A DNA stretch of 64,000 bases, from contig NZ_BMDZ01000002.1 of assembly GCF_014636235.1 (NCBI RefSeq), positions 159,385 through 223,384 of the forward strand. Direction: 5' to 3'. The notes below the pieces were generated by a model. It searched no databases. It was given only the letters and a program-made list of their open reading frames with translations, and was not told the origin of the DNA. The translations under genes were made by a program, and so were the position numbers. Source of the DNA: Tistrella bauzanensis (GTDB lineage: Bacteria > Pseudomonadota > Alphaproteobacteria > Tistrellales > Tistrellaceae). Shown here in pieces: positions 15,580-24,151 of the stretch. How positions within the stretch are numbered: position 1 is the first letter of the stretch; the number at the start of each line of letters is the position of its first letter.

Positions 15580-18552
15580 TCAATGCAGACGCCGTGGCGG
15601 CCCCGGCAGGTTACTGTCGGCGCCGTCTTCGTCGTCGAACAGCTGCTGTGTGGAGCGGGGCGGCACTGTCGGTGTCGCGCGGCGCCGGTCCCCCGTGCGG
15701 TCGAGCGCCGGCCCCGTCGCCGATCCCGTGCCATCGACGGCTGCCGAGACGGCTGCATCCGCCGGCACGACACCAGGCGTGCGCGCCGGCGGTTCGACAT
15801 CGCCGTCCAGAGCCAGCACACGGTCCAAAGGCAGTGAAACGCCGACCCGTGTGCCGATGCCGGGTCGGCTGTCGATATCCAGCCGGCCGCCATGCAGATC
15901 GGCGATCGCCCGGGCAAGCGGCAAGCCCAGACCGGTGCCACCCCCGCGGCCATGGGCGCTGGCCAGTTGTTCGAATGGCAGCAGGGCCGTCGCGATCTGG
16001 TCCGGCTCCATGCCGATCCCGTCATCGACCACCTCGATCACCACCCCGCCTTCCGGCCGCCGGCGCACGCCAACAGTGACCACACCACCGGGATCGCTGA
16101 ACTTCACCGCATTGGAGATCAGATTCAGCACCAGCTGCCGCAGTTTCAGCCGGTCGGCGATCACCATCGGCGCCGGTTCGGGAATGTCGAGCACGATGCC
16201 GATCTCGCGGTGTTCGGCCTGCGGCGTCACCAGCCGTGCCGCTTCGCGGGCGATCGCCCCCAGATCGGCATGGGCCTCGTCGAGCCGCGCCTTGCCGGCC
16301 TCGATCTTCGACAGATCAAGAATGCTCTCGATCACGGCCAGAAGATGCCGGCCGGCCGACTGGATATCGGTGAGATACAGCCGGTGCCGGTCGTTGGGCA
16401 TGCCGCCCAGTCCGCCAAGCATAGCTTCGGCAAAGCCGATCACCGCATTCAAGGGCGTGCGGAGTTCATGGCTCATATTGGCCAGGAAGATTGATTTGGC
16501 CTCGTTCGCAGCCTCGGCCTGCTCCTTCGCCCGGCGCAGGGTGTTGGCGGCGATCCGATCGGCGGTCGCATCCAGCAGAGCCGCCAGAAGCACACGTCGG
16601 CGGCCGTCGCTTTCCATCGCGCCCTCAACGCGCAGCCAGCGCGGCTCCTCGCCCAACTGGCGGATCCGCAGATCCATCCGCAGCGGCTTGCCGGTCTCGA
16701 CGGTATGGGCGATCGCCCGGTCCAGCAGGGCCATATCCTCGGCCACCACATATTCGGCCATGGCTTCGAAGGGCAGCGGCCCGGCGGTCGGCGGCCGGGC
16801 GAACAACCGATAGGTCTCGGCCGACCACCAGACGGCGTTCGTCTGCGGATCCCACTCCACGATGCCAAGCCCGGCCACACGCTGGGCCGAGGCCAGGCTG
16901 CGTTCGCTGAGGCTGAGCCGCCGCATCATCACCGTATGCTCGGTGACGTCGTCGATCACCATGATCACCCGGCCACCGGTGCCGTCATCGGCCAGATTGG
17001 CGGTGATCCTGAGCCAGATGCTGATCCCGGCACGGGTGATGAACCGCTGTTCGGTCGACATCACCCCGGCCGCGCCGCCGACCAGGGCACGGAACTCATC
17101 CGTCCAGGCGGCCCTGCCCTCCGGGTGAACGAAGTCCGCGATCGACGCGCCGACGAGGGCGCTGTTATCGGTGCCGAGAATGCGCGCGAAGCGGCTGTTG
17201 GCCCGCTCGATCACGCCCTCCGTGGTCAGATGCGCGATACCCACCGCCGCCAGATCGAAGGTCGACCGGAAGCCCCGCTCGCTGGCGCCCAGCCGATTGA
17301 CCATGTCGACCAGTTGATATTCGGTGTCGCGGCGGGCGCCGACCTCGCGTTCGAGCTGGTCCAGGCTCTCCAGATTATCGGCGCGCAGGTTCTCCAGCAG
17401 CCAGGCGCGGCGCCGGGCCCGGAACAACAGGATCGCCACGACGGCGGTGAACCCCAATCCCGCCAGAAAAACCGCGAGTGCCGGTATCTCGATAATCCAG
17501 CGTCCGGGCGCATCGGAACCGGCCGCCACCTTGATCTTGAACAGACGATCGCCGATCGCGAGATTGCGGGTCCGCACCCAGGCCTGGGGATCGGCACCGG
17601 CCGGCATCTGGTCGACCATCCGAAGAACCTGCCCCCCCACCGCCGGCGCTGCAGATCCGATCGGGCGGGTGTCGGCCGGTTCCGGAACCGGCCGCAGGCT
17701 CAGCCGGTCCGAGGACGCCATCGTGATCCGCTGGCGCACATCCGCCACCAGCACGCCGGCATCGATCACGCCGATCACCATGTCGATGCCGTCGGGCCTA
17801 TCCTCGGCGCGCAAAGGCAGCGCGAAAACCAGGCCGGTCACCGGCGCCGTCGGGTCGCCATGCCCCACCGGCTCCACGGCCAGCGCGCCTGAAAACAACG
17901 CCCGCTCGACCAGCATCGCCAGATATCCAGCGTCTGCCGGCAAAATCGCATCCGCGCCATCCGCATCACCCGAGGCGTTGACAAGACGCAGCCGCGTCGC
18001 GCCAAGGGCCAGTTGATCGGGCAGCCTTGACGGACCGCTCGCCGCCTCCCCGGCGCCGTCGCTATACCATGCCATCATCGACAGGGCGGGCGCGCGTCGG
18101 CGGAACGAGGTCACGAAACGCTCGAATTCCCGGTCCTCGACCCGGGTGGACGATGCGAACAGGGCCGCGAGATCGAGTGCGGCACCGATATGGCGATCGA
18201 TGTCGATCGCCATTGCCGCCGCGGTCGCCGATGCCGCTTCCGAAAAAGCCTGGCGTTGCGACAATATCCGATCATGGCGGGTGATCGACCACGCGCCGAT
18301 CGACAGAATGATCCCGACAACCGCGATCACCCCGATCCACGCCCCCTCGCGGGAGCGTAGGGCAGGGCGATGGGGGACAGGGCGATGGGGGACAGGGCGA
18401 TGGGGTACCTGCCCCTCATCGCGGACCCGTCCCTCATCGCGAACCGGCCCCTTCCGGACCTGTCCGTCCCGGAGCCGTGCCTGACGTCGATCGGTGATCG
18501 ACAGATCGTCCGAGACACCGCTGGTTGTTGCGGTTCCCTTGCCCTCGGCCAT
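15580..18552 (-). CDS. CHASE-PAS-PAS sensor histidine kinase (990 aa)
   Basis: This is a membrane-bound histidine kinase. The N terminus is basic and repetitive (HRPVP repeats, residues about 50-63). Membrane helix 1 spans about 71-91, a CHASE-type extracytoplasmic sensor about 95-350, and helix 2 about 355-380. Two PAS domains follow (RGFRSTFDLAAVGIAHLTTE and RVAGLGIVEWDPQTNAVWWS). The HisKA box FLANMSHELRTPLNAVIGF has phosphoacceptor His695. The ATPase domain has LNLISNAVKFSDPGG (N box), VVDDGIGMEPDQI (G1) and GRGGGTGLGLPLARAIADL (G2). A Pro/Asp-rich tail of about 70 residues has no receiver domain. It converges on flgH and follows a DksA-type gene. No cognate regulator is adjacent, so the partner and signal are unknown. 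Confidence 0.88.
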   Translation of the reverse strand: MAEGKGTATTSGVSDDLSITDRRQARLRDGQVRKGPVRDEGRVRDEGQVPHRPVPHRPVPHRPALRSREGAWIGVIAVVGIILSIGAWSITRHDRILSQRQAFSEAASATAAAMAIDIDRHIGAALDLAALFASSTRVEDREFERFVTSFRRRAPALSMMAWYSDGAGEAASGPSRLPDQLALGATRLRLVNASGDADGADAILPADAGYLAMLVERALFSGALAVEPVGHGDPTAPVTGLVFALPLRAEDRPDGIDMVIGVIDAGVLVADVRQRITMASSDRLSLRPVPEPADTRPIGSAAPAVGGQVLRMVDQMPAGADPQAWVRTRNLAIGDRLFKIKVAAGSDAPGRWIIEIPALAVFLAGLGFTAVVAILLFRARRRAWLLENLRADNLESLDQLEREVGARRDTEYQLVDMVNRLGASERGFRSTFDLAAVGIAHLTTEGVIERANSRFARILGTDNSALVGASIADFVHPEGRAAWTDEFRALVGGAAGVMSTEQRFITRAGISIWLRITANLADDGTGGRVIMVIDDVTEHTVMMRRLSLSERSLASAQRVAGLGIVEWDPQTNAVWWSAETYRLFARPPTAGPLPFEAMAEYVVAEDMALLDRAIAHTVETGKPLRMDLRIRQLGEEPRWLRVEGAMESDGRRRVLLAALLDATADRIAANTLRRAKEQAEAANEAKSIFLANMSHELRTPLNAVIGFAEAMLGGLGGMPNDRHRLYLTDIQSAGRHLLAVIESILDLSKIEAGKARLDEAHADLGAIAREAARLVTPQAEHREIGIVLDIPEPAPMVIADRLKLRQLVLNLISNAVKFSDPGGVVTVGVRRRPEGGVVIEVVDDGIGMEPDQIATALLPFEQLASAHGRGGGTGLGLPLARAIADLHGGRLDIDSRPGIGTRVGVSLPLDRVLALDGDVEPPARTPGVVPADAAVSAAVDGTGSATGPALDRTGDRRRATPTVPPRSTQQLFDDEDGADSNLPGPPRRLH
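18364..18408. repeat. Three 15-bp in-frame tandem repeats
   Basis: Three consecutive 15-bp units start at 18364, 18379 and 18394; the third differs at one base. They encode the repeated five-residue unit HRPVP in the cytoplasmic N terminus of the CHASE-PAS kinase. A second, 18-bp near-repeat (CCTCATCGCG units) follows at about 18415-18450 and encodes the repeated RDEG segment. Confidence 0.85.
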
Positions 18553-18691
18553 GCGTGATCATCCATTGACCGCCATATGAGCCAGGAAACGGCCGGGCTT
18601 ACGCCCAGCCGCCCCTGCCGTCATATGACTATGGCATCACGCCCGGCAACCGGCCAGTGCCCGATCATCGAGTGGCGGGATGATCTCGTGA

Positions 18692-19108
18692 TCAATCGTC
18701 GCGATAGCTGCGTTCACGCCGTTCGTGACGTTCCTGGGCATCAATGCTGAGGGTCGCGATCGGCCGTGCGATCAACCGTTTCAGGCTGATCGGCTCGCTC
18801 GTTTCCTCGCAATAGCCATAGGATCCGTCTTCGATCCGCTTCAGCGCCGCGTCGATCTTGGATATCAGCTTACGCTGACGATCGCGTGTGCGCAGATGAA
18901 TCGACCAGTCGGCCTCGGCAGAGGCACGATCTGTGATGTCTGGCTCCTGCAGGCTGTCTTCCTGCAGGTTGCGCAGTGTTTCCGAAGATTCCCGGAGGAT
19001 ATCCTCCCGCCACGCCATCAGGCGTCGACGGAAAAATTCCACCTGCCGATCATTCATGAACGGCTCTTCTTCGGACGGCAAATAGTCGGGCGGCAGCGTA
19101 ACAGCCAT
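18692..19108 (-). CDS. dksA: DksA/TraR-family protein with a degenerate zinc finger
   Basis: The 138-residue protein has the DksA coiled coil (about 20-95, with FFRRRLMAWREDILRESSET and an acidic tip SLQEPDITDRASAEAD) and the C-terminal finger region (DGSYGYCEETSEPISLKRL, then ARPIATLSIDAQERHE). Only one of the four zinc-ligand cysteines remains; the others are Thr/Ser/Ala-type residues. This one-cysteine form is known in alphaproteobacterial DksA proteins, which work without bound zinc. DksA binds RNA polymerase and potentiates ppGpp. The start at 19108 gives a 17-residue leader before the conserved MNDRQVEFF segment, where a shorter start is possible. It lies between the kinase gene and fliX on the same strand. 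Confidence 0.85.
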   Translation of the reverse strand: MAVTLPPDYLPSEEEPFMNDRQVEFFRRRLMAWREDILRESSETLRNLQEDSLQEPDITDRASAEADWSIHLRTRDRQRKLISKIDAALKRIEDGSYGYCEETSEPISLKRLIARPIATLSIDAQERHERRERSYRDD

Positions 19109-19230
19109 CCTGGTCTCCCCTCAGAGAGGCCATCCACCCACAAGGCGCGCTGCGGGCAGACGGTCGCTCGCGCTCCGGTTGGCGGCCGGCCCGCGGGGGA
19201 ACACGGCGGCCCGTCCGGTCGGGCCTGTAG

Positions 19231-19659
19231 TTACCCGATACGATCGAGTTTCGCAAGCTCCACGGCAGCACGAACGTCGATCTCTGCCAAAACCTCGGCG
19301 AGCTGCGGATCGGAGACCCGTCCACGCTCCGCGGCGACCAGATCGCGAAGCTGGCCCAGCGCCGCATGCGGCACCCGGCCATCCAGAAGACCAAGCTTGA
19401 TCTCGTCCAATATGTCGAGCATACGGCCGCCACGCTCGGTTGCGGCGCGCTCTTCCTGCTCGGCGCCGCCGGGCACGCCCTGCAGCGCCAGAAGCGCGTC
19501 CATTGCCGTCAGCGGGCCGGCCTTTGCCGGACCGGCGGCTGCGCGTGCGTCCCCGCCATCGTCGACCCGGCTCGCGAAATCATCCGAGCTGGTCGTCCGA
19601 CTGCTGCTCCGTCGGCTCTTGGATGCGGGCGCGCCCGTACCGACGCCTGTAACCTTCAT
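19231..19659 (-). CDS. fliX: FliX, trans-acting flagellar regulator
   Basis: FliX of Caulobacter links early flagellar assembly to activity of the sigma-54 activator FlbD. The 142-residue protein shows the family features: N terminus MKVTGVGTG, a low-complexity Ser/Arg stretch, a central LTAMDALLALQGVPG, and a C-terminal helical domain with RMLDILDEIKLGLLDGRVP and LAEIDVRAAVELAKL. It is transcribed divergently from flgI, the same arrangement as in Caulobacter, which strongly supports the call. The ATG at 19659 is chosen because the family begins with this MKV segment; the longer open frame upstream has no homologous look. Confidence 0.9.
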   Translation of the reverse strand: MKVTGVGTGAPASKSRRSSSRTTSSDDFASRVDDGGDARAAAGPAKAGPLTAMDALLALQGVPGGAEQEERAATERGGRMLDILDEIKLGLLDGRVPHAALGQLRDLVAAERGRVSDPQLAEVLAEIDVRAAVELAKLDRIG

Positions 19660-19869
19660 TGCCTCGTCAGCCTCCAGTGGCAGAAGCGGCGTGCATGGAT
19701 GCGGTGCCGGTGCCGAAACCGGTCCGGCCCATCGCGGCCGCGGGCTGCATGTGCCGTTTATAACAACCCGCACCTGCATCTGTATATCGGCGCCTTCGGG
19801 CGACGTTCCAAGGCCCCTCTTGGCGCCTGCCGCGATCGTGCCGGTATTGCCGGCCATCCGACGGCCGCA

Positions 19870-19886
19870 CCCGGCAGTTTCTGCCG
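19870..19886. promoter_or_regulatory. ftr-like enhancer site (FlbD-type), copy 1 upstream of flgI
   Basis: The sequence CCCGGCAGTTTCTGCCG is a near-perfect palindrome with CGGCA and TGCCG arms around a short A/T-rich core. It matches the plan of Caulobacter ftr elements (CGGC with an A-tract, then GC-G) bound by FlbD. It lies about 97 bases upstream of the -24 element of the flgI promoter, a normal enhancer distance. Confidence 0.65.
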
Positions 19887-19892
19887 CCCGCA

Positions 19893-19907
19893 CGGCAGCG
19901 CTTGCCG
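19893..19907. promoter_or_regulatory. ftr-like enhancer site, copy 2 upstream of flgI
   Basis: CGGCAGCGCTTGCCG has the same CGGCA/TGCCG arms as the first copy, seven bases away, but a GC-containing core. Paired sites next to a sigma-54 promoter are typical of FlbD-controlled flagellar operons. The core mismatch lowers confidence. Confidence 0.5.
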
Positions 19908-19980
19908 TGATGGTGTCGCGGCGGCGATCGGCCCCGGCAGGCGGGCCGACAAAAACCTTGCGCCGCCATCGAGTTGGTTC

Positions 19981-19998
19981 GTGGCACGGTTCTGGCAT
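19981..19998 (+). promoter_or_regulatory. Sigma-54 promoter of flgI operon
   Basis: GTGGCACGGTTCTGGCAT has the -24 GG at 19983-19984 and the -12 GC at 19995-19996, ten bases apart. The -24 half (TGGCAC) is consensus; the -12 half is TGGC in place of TTGC. It lies 47 bases upstream of the flgI ATG. Confidence 0.78.
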
Positions 19999-20044
19999 AA
20001 AGGTTGAGCGAAGCCACTGCCCCCGAACCGGAGCCGTATCGCCG

Positions 20045-21211
20045 ATGGTCACGTCCCTCAACACCTTCTCCGCCCGCCCGCGTCGTGCTTCCGGCGCGAT
20101 CCGCGTGGCATTCGCGGCGGCGGTGATGGCCGTTGCCGCCTGCCTGCTGCCGCACGGCCCGGCCGCCGCCCAGTCGCGGATCAAGGATATCGCCGATATC
20201 GAAGGCGTTCGCGACAACCTTCTGGTCGGATACGGGCTGGTCGTGGGGCTGAACGGCACCGGCGACAGCCTGAACAATGCCCCCTTCACCGAACAGAGCC
20301 TGGTTGCGATGCTGGAACGCCTGGGCGTCAACAGCCGCGGCAGCCGTCTGCGCACCGACAACGTCGCAGCCGTGATGGTTACCGCGAACCTGCCGCCCTT
20401 CTCACGTCAGGGCAGCCGGGTCGACGTCCGGGTCTCGGCGATCGGCGATTCGGAATCGCTGCTGGGCGGCACGCTGCTGGTCACGCCACTGCTCGGCGCC
20501 GATGGCGAGATCTACAGCGTCGCCCAGGGGCAGGTGGCGATCGGCGGATTCTCGGCCCAGGGTCAGGGCGCCTCCATCACCCGGGGCGTGCCCACCGTCG
20601 GCCGGATTGCCAGCGGCGCGATCGTCGAGCGCGAGGTTCCGTTCGCCTTCGACAATCTGGACAGCGTCACCATCGCGCTGCGCAACCCCGATTTCACCAC
20701 CGCCCGGCGCATCTCCGGCGCGATCAACGCCTTCATGGGCGCCGAAATCTCGAAGGCGACCGACCCTGCCAGCGTGCGGATAGCGGTGCCGGCCCAGTGG
20801 CGCGGCGATGTCGCCGGCCTGATGACCGAGATCGAGCAGCTTCGCGTTCAGCCCGATCAGGTCGCCAAGGTGGTGATCGACGAAAACAGCGGCATCATCG
20901 TGATGGGCGAGAATGTCCGCATCGACACCGTCGCCATCGCCCAGGGCAACCTGACCATCCGGATCACCGAGACGCCGCAGGTGTCGCAGCCGGGACCGTT
21001 CTCGCAGGGCCAGACCGCGGTGGTGCCCCGCACCACCATCGAAATCGACGAGGACAAGGACCGCAAGCTCGCGGTGCTGCCCAAGGGCGTCAGCCTGCAG
21101 GAACTGGTCGATGGCCTGAACATGCTGGGCATCACGCCCCGGGACATGATCTCGATCCTGCAAGCCATCAAGGCCGCCGGCGCCCTTCAGGCCGAAATCG
21201 AAGTGATGTGA
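20045..21211 (+). CDS. flgI: FlgI, P-ring protein
   Basis: FlgI polymerises around the distal rod in the periplasm as the P-ring bushing. The 388-residue product has a Sec signal (residues 1-39, AFAAAVMAVAACLLPHGPAAA). It continues with the highly conserved SRIKDIADIEGVRDNLLVGY, GLVVGLNGTGDSLNNAPFTE, NVAAVMVTANLPPFSRQGSR and the C-terminal LPKGVSLQELVDGLNMLGIT. The start at 20045 is downstream of the sigma-54 promoter; the much longer frame running back to 18725 covers fliX and dksA on the other strand and is not real. It heads a seven-gene operon. Confidence 0.96.
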   Translation: MVTSLNTFSARPRRASGAIRVAFAAAVMAVAACLLPHGPAAAQSRIKDIADIEGVRDNLLVGYGLVVGLNGTGDSLNNAPFTEQSLVAMLERLGVNSRGSRLRTDNVAAVMVTANLPPFSRQGSRVDVRVSAIGDSESLLGGTLLVTPLLGADGEIYSVAQGQVAIGGFSAQGQGASITRGVPTVGRIASGAIVEREVPFAFDNLDSVTIALRNPDFTTARRISGAINAFMGAEISKATDPASVRIAVPAQWRGDVAGLMTEIEQLRVQPDQVAKVVIDENSGIIVMGENVRIDTVAIAQGNLTIRITETPQVSQPGPFSQGQTAVVPRTTIEIDEDKDRKLAVLPKGVSLQELVDGLNMLGITPRDMISILQAIKAAGALQAEIEVM

Positions 21212-21224
21212 GGATATAAAGCCG

Positions 21225-21608
21225 ATGTCGACCATCCTCAGCACCAGTCTCGCCACACCGCGCCTGCCGTCCTCGGCCTCGACCGCCAGCAATCTCGATG
21301 CCGCCGGCAAGCCGGAACAGGGCCGGCTGCACAGCCTCGCCACCGCCCGCAGCTTCGACGTCGACACCGCACGCGAGAAGACCGAGGAGCTGGAAGGCGT
21401 TTTCCTGTCGCGTCTGGTGGCAACCATGCTCGACAGCGTGGAATTGATGCCGGGCATGAACCAGGGCGCCGGCGCCAAGGCGGCCGAAGACTTCCAGAAG
21501 TCGATGATGGCCGAAAAGGTCGGCGCCACCATGGCCCAGGCCGGCGGCATCGGGCTGTCGGCCGATGTTCTCGACCAGTTGATCCGTATCCAGTCCGCCC
21601 AGTCCTGA
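21225..21608 (+). CDS. flgJ: FlgJ N-terminal-type rod-binding protein
   Basis: The 127-residue protein corresponds to the rod-capping N-terminal domain of FlgJ without the muramidase domain, as is usual in alphaproteobacteria. Conserved parts are KTEELEGVFLSRLVATMLDS, then KAAEDFQKSMMAEKVGATMA and GIGLSADVLDQLIRIQ. It would help rod assembly in the periplasm; a separate enzyme must open the peptidoglycan. It starts 13 bases after flgI. Confidence 0.85.
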   Translation: MSTILSTSLATPRLPSSASTASNLDAAGKPEQGRLHSLATARSFDVDTAREKTEELEGVFLSRLVATMLDSVELMPGMNQGAGAKAAEDFQKSMMAEKVGATMAQAGGIGLSADVLDQLIRIQSAQS

Positions 21609-21660
21609 CCCGATCGCGCCCGCCCACGCACCGGCACCGTCCTCCGAAAGGCCCGCCGCC

Positions 21661-22185
21661 ATGACCGCTTCCGCTCAAGCCCATGCCACCGGCACCGATG
21701 CCGGCCCCGCCGCGGCCGTTCTGATCCAGGACCGGCCCCGCAATGCCGAGATCGACGGTCTGGTCGCCGATCTGGTCCGGGTGGTGGACGAATTGACCGA
21801 CGTTCTGGAGCGGGAAACCGCCGCACTCATGATCAAGGACATCCCGACCATGCGCGCGCTTCAGGCCGACAAGCAGCGCCTCAGCCGCGGCTATGAACAG
21901 CTGTATGCGCTGCTGGGCCGGCATGATCAGGCGCTGGTACGCAGCGCCACCGGCTTCGACCGCCTGGGCGCGCTGGCCCCCCGTTTCGCCGAGGCGGTGA
22001 AGGACAATCTGCGCCGCATCGGCGCCGCCCGGTCGCTGAACGAGCGGATCCTGGGCGCCGTGCGCAACGCCATCGTCCGCGCCCAGGCACCCGCCACAGT
22101 CTATGGCGCCAATGGCCGCACCTGTTCGGCCGGCCGCGCCGGATCGGTCCGCGCCGGGTCGATCAGCGTCAACACACAGGCCTGA
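21661..22185 (+). CDS. flgN: FlgN-like export chaperone
   Basis: The 174-residue helical protein sits just ahead of flgK and flgL, the usual place of FlgN, the export chaperone of these two junction proteins. The long amphipathic helices (LVADLVRVVDELTDVLERET, LQADKQRLSRGYEQLYALLG) fit the FlgN fold. Sequence conservation in this family is low, so the assignment leans on position. The last 30 residues (AGRAGSVRAGSISVNTQA) look disordered and may be the cargo-contacting tail. Confidence 0.75.
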   Translation: MTASAQAHATGTDAGPAAAVLIQDRPRNAEIDGLVADLVRVVDELTDVLERETAALMIKDIPTMRALQADKQRLSRGYEQLYALLGRHDQALVRSATGFDRLGALAPRFAEAVKDNLRRIGAARSLNERILGAVRNAIVRAQAPATVYGANGRTCSAGRAGSVRAGSISVNTQA

Positions 22186-22254
22186 CCGGGCCGGGCATCG
22201 CCCATCCCGCCTGTCGATCCGATCTGAGTCCAGAAGCCGCCGGAGCCGCCCGCC

Positions 22255-24066
22255 ATGACGCTCTCACTCGACACAGCCTTCCGAAACGCGGTCAGCGGCC
22301 TGAATGCAGCGCAGGCCGGGCTGTCGGTGACGTCGCAGAACGTGGCCAACGCCAACACCCCCGGCTATTCGCGCAAGATCGTCTCGCAGGAATCGGTCAT
22401 CACCGGCAGCACCGGCAGCGGTGTGGCGGTCACCGACGTTACCCGGGCGGTCGATCAGTATCTGCGCAGCGAGTTGCGCCGCGCCACGTCGGACGAATCC
22501 CGCGACAGCGCCCGTGCCAGTGTGCTCGACAGCGCCCAGCGCGTGTTCGGCAAGGTCGGCGGCGACAATTCGCTGGCAGCCGACATCGATGAATTCCTGA
22601 CCCAGCTCGAAGCGGTCGCCAACGCGCCCGAAGCCGGCAGCGAACGCTATAATCTGATCACCGCCGCCAAGAGCCTGACCGAGCGGCTGAACGCCAATGT
22701 CGACCAGGTGGGCCGCCTGCGCGCCAACACCGACAGCGATATCGGCAATTCGGTCACCACGATCAACAATGCGCTGCGCGAGATCTATGACCTGAACGTC
22801 CAGATCCAGCGTGGCAATGCCTTTGGTGAGCCGGTCTCCGAACTGGAGGATCGCCGCGACATGGCGCTGGGCCGCCTGTCCGAGCAGATAGATATTGAGG
22901 TCATGCCGTCTCAGAACGGCAAGATCTCGATCTACTCCGGCTCCGGCCAGACCCTGCTGGACGAAAGCCTGCGCCAGCTGACCTATACGCCCGCGGCCCA
23001 GGCCTCGCTCGACACTGTGTTCGGCCCGATCAAGGTGGTTGCGGTCGATCCGAAGACGCTGGCCCAGCAGAACGACGGCGATGTTCTGGTATCGGGCGGC
23101 ACCAGCAGCACGGTCACGTCCAACGTCAAGGGCGGCGAGCTTGCCGGGCTGCTTCAGGCCCGCGACAAGGATCTGGCGGCCCTGACCGGTCAGTTGGACG
23201 CCGTAGCCGATGCGCTGGTGGAACGGATGAACGCCGTCCACAACCAGGGCACCAGCTTTCCGCCGCCATCGACGCTGACCGGCAGCACCGACGTCACTGG
23301 CACCACGGCACTTGCGGCGACCGGCACCATGCGGATCGCGGCCGTGGCGAGCGACGGTACCCTGCTGGCGGCACCGCTGGACATCGATCTGTCGACCATC
23401 GCCACCGTCGGCGACCTGCGCGATGCGATCAATGCAAGCCCGCTTGGCGGCTACATGACCGCCGCCATCGTCGACGGCAAGTTCACTCTGACGGCGACCG
23501 GCGCCGGAACCGGTATCGCCATGTCGGAAGGTACCAGCCAGGTCACCGGCAGCGATGGTGCCGTGCGCGGGCTGTCGCATCATCTGGGCCTGAACAACCT
23601 GTTCACCGGCGACAGCGCCGCCACGGTCGCGGTCAAGGCCGATATCCTTGCCGACCCTCAGCGGGTCTCGACCGGGCTGCTGAAGTCGACGGCCGCCGCC
23701 GCGGGCGATGTCGCGATCACCGCCGGTGACAACCGCAACGGGTTAGCGCTGGCCGAGGCGGTCAACACCGCGGCCGCGATGCCGGGCATCGGCTCGCTCT
23801 CGCCCGGAAGCTACAGCCTCGCGGAATACAGCCGCGAGATCATCACCAACATCGCCTCGGTCGCGGCTGAAGCATCGGCGCGGGCCGAGGACAGCGGGAT
23901 CCTGAAAGACGATCTGGCGTTTCGCGATGCCTCGGTCGCCGGTGTCAGCGTCGACGAGGAGATGAGCGCGCTGATCCTGTATCAGAATGCCTACACCGCA
24001 TCCGCCCGGGTGCTCACCACCGCCAAGCAGATGTTCGACGAACTGCTGAACATGGTGGGCAACTGA
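22255..24066 (+). CDS. flgK: FlgK, hook-filament junction protein 1
   Basis: FlgK joins hook and filament. The 603-residue protein has the conserved N terminus (TAFRNAVSGLNAAQAGLSVT, QNVANANTPGYSRKIV) and C terminus (VSVDEEMSALILYQNAYTAS, ARVLTTAKQMFDELLNMVGN). The variable middle domain (about 340-480) is a surface-exposed insert typical of FlgK. A GGAG ribosome site precedes the ATG. The gene follows flgN and precedes flgL. Confidence 0.95.
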   Translation: MTLSLDTAFRNAVSGLNAAQAGLSVTSQNVANANTPGYSRKIVSQESVITGSTGSGVAVTDVTRAVDQYLRSELRRATSDESRDSARASVLDSAQRVFGKVGGDNSLAADIDEFLTQLEAVANAPEAGSERYNLITAAKSLTERLNANVDQVGRLRANTDSDIGNSVTTINNALREIYDLNVQIQRGNAFGEPVSELEDRRDMALGRLSEQIDIEVMPSQNGKISIYSGSGQTLLDESLRQLTYTPAAQASLDTVFGPIKVVAVDPKTLAQQNDGDVLVSGGTSSTVTSNVKGGELAGLLQARDKDLAALTGQLDAVADALVERMNAVHNQGTSFPPPSTLTGSTDVTGTTALAATGTMRIAAVASDGTLLAAPLDIDLSTIATVGDLRDAINASPLGGYMTAAIVDGKFTLTATGAGTGIAMSEGTSQVTGSDGAVRGLSHHLGLNNLFTGDSAATVAVKADILADPQRVSTGLLKSTAAAAGDVAITAGDNRNGLALAEAVNTAAAMPGIGSLSPGSYSLAEYSREIITNIASVAAEASARAEDSGILKDDLAFRDASVAGVSVDEEMSALILYQNAYTASARVLTTAKQMFDELLNMVGN

Positions 24067-24151
24067 TGCTGACCATCCTCAAGCACCCCGCCTTCCGCGG
24101 ATCTCCTGATATCCGTCCCCGCTGGTTCACGCTTCAGAACAGGTTCAGGCC

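Larger units (their letters stand above)
19660..20044. promoter_or_regulatory. Divergent fliX/flgI control region
   Basis: This 385-base gap contains a sigma-54 promoter facing flgI (19981-19998) and two ftr-like palindromes about 75-115 bases upstream of it. A weak sigma-54-like match faces fliX near 19697-19716 but departs from consensus in the -12 element. The rest is GC-rich with no open gene that looks real. Confidence 0.65.

Noticed and set aside
19697..19716. Sigma-54-like promoter facing fliX on the minus strand
   Set aside because: The GG-N10-GC spacing is present but the first base and the TT of the -12 half differ; too weak in a GC-rich background to list.
18725..20044. Long plus-strand open frame continuous with flgI, suggesting a much longer FlgI
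   Set aside because: It covers dksA and fliX on the other strand, codes for low-complexity Arg/Ser/Ala sequence and lies upstream of the sigma-54 promoter; FlgI has a proper signal peptide from 20045.
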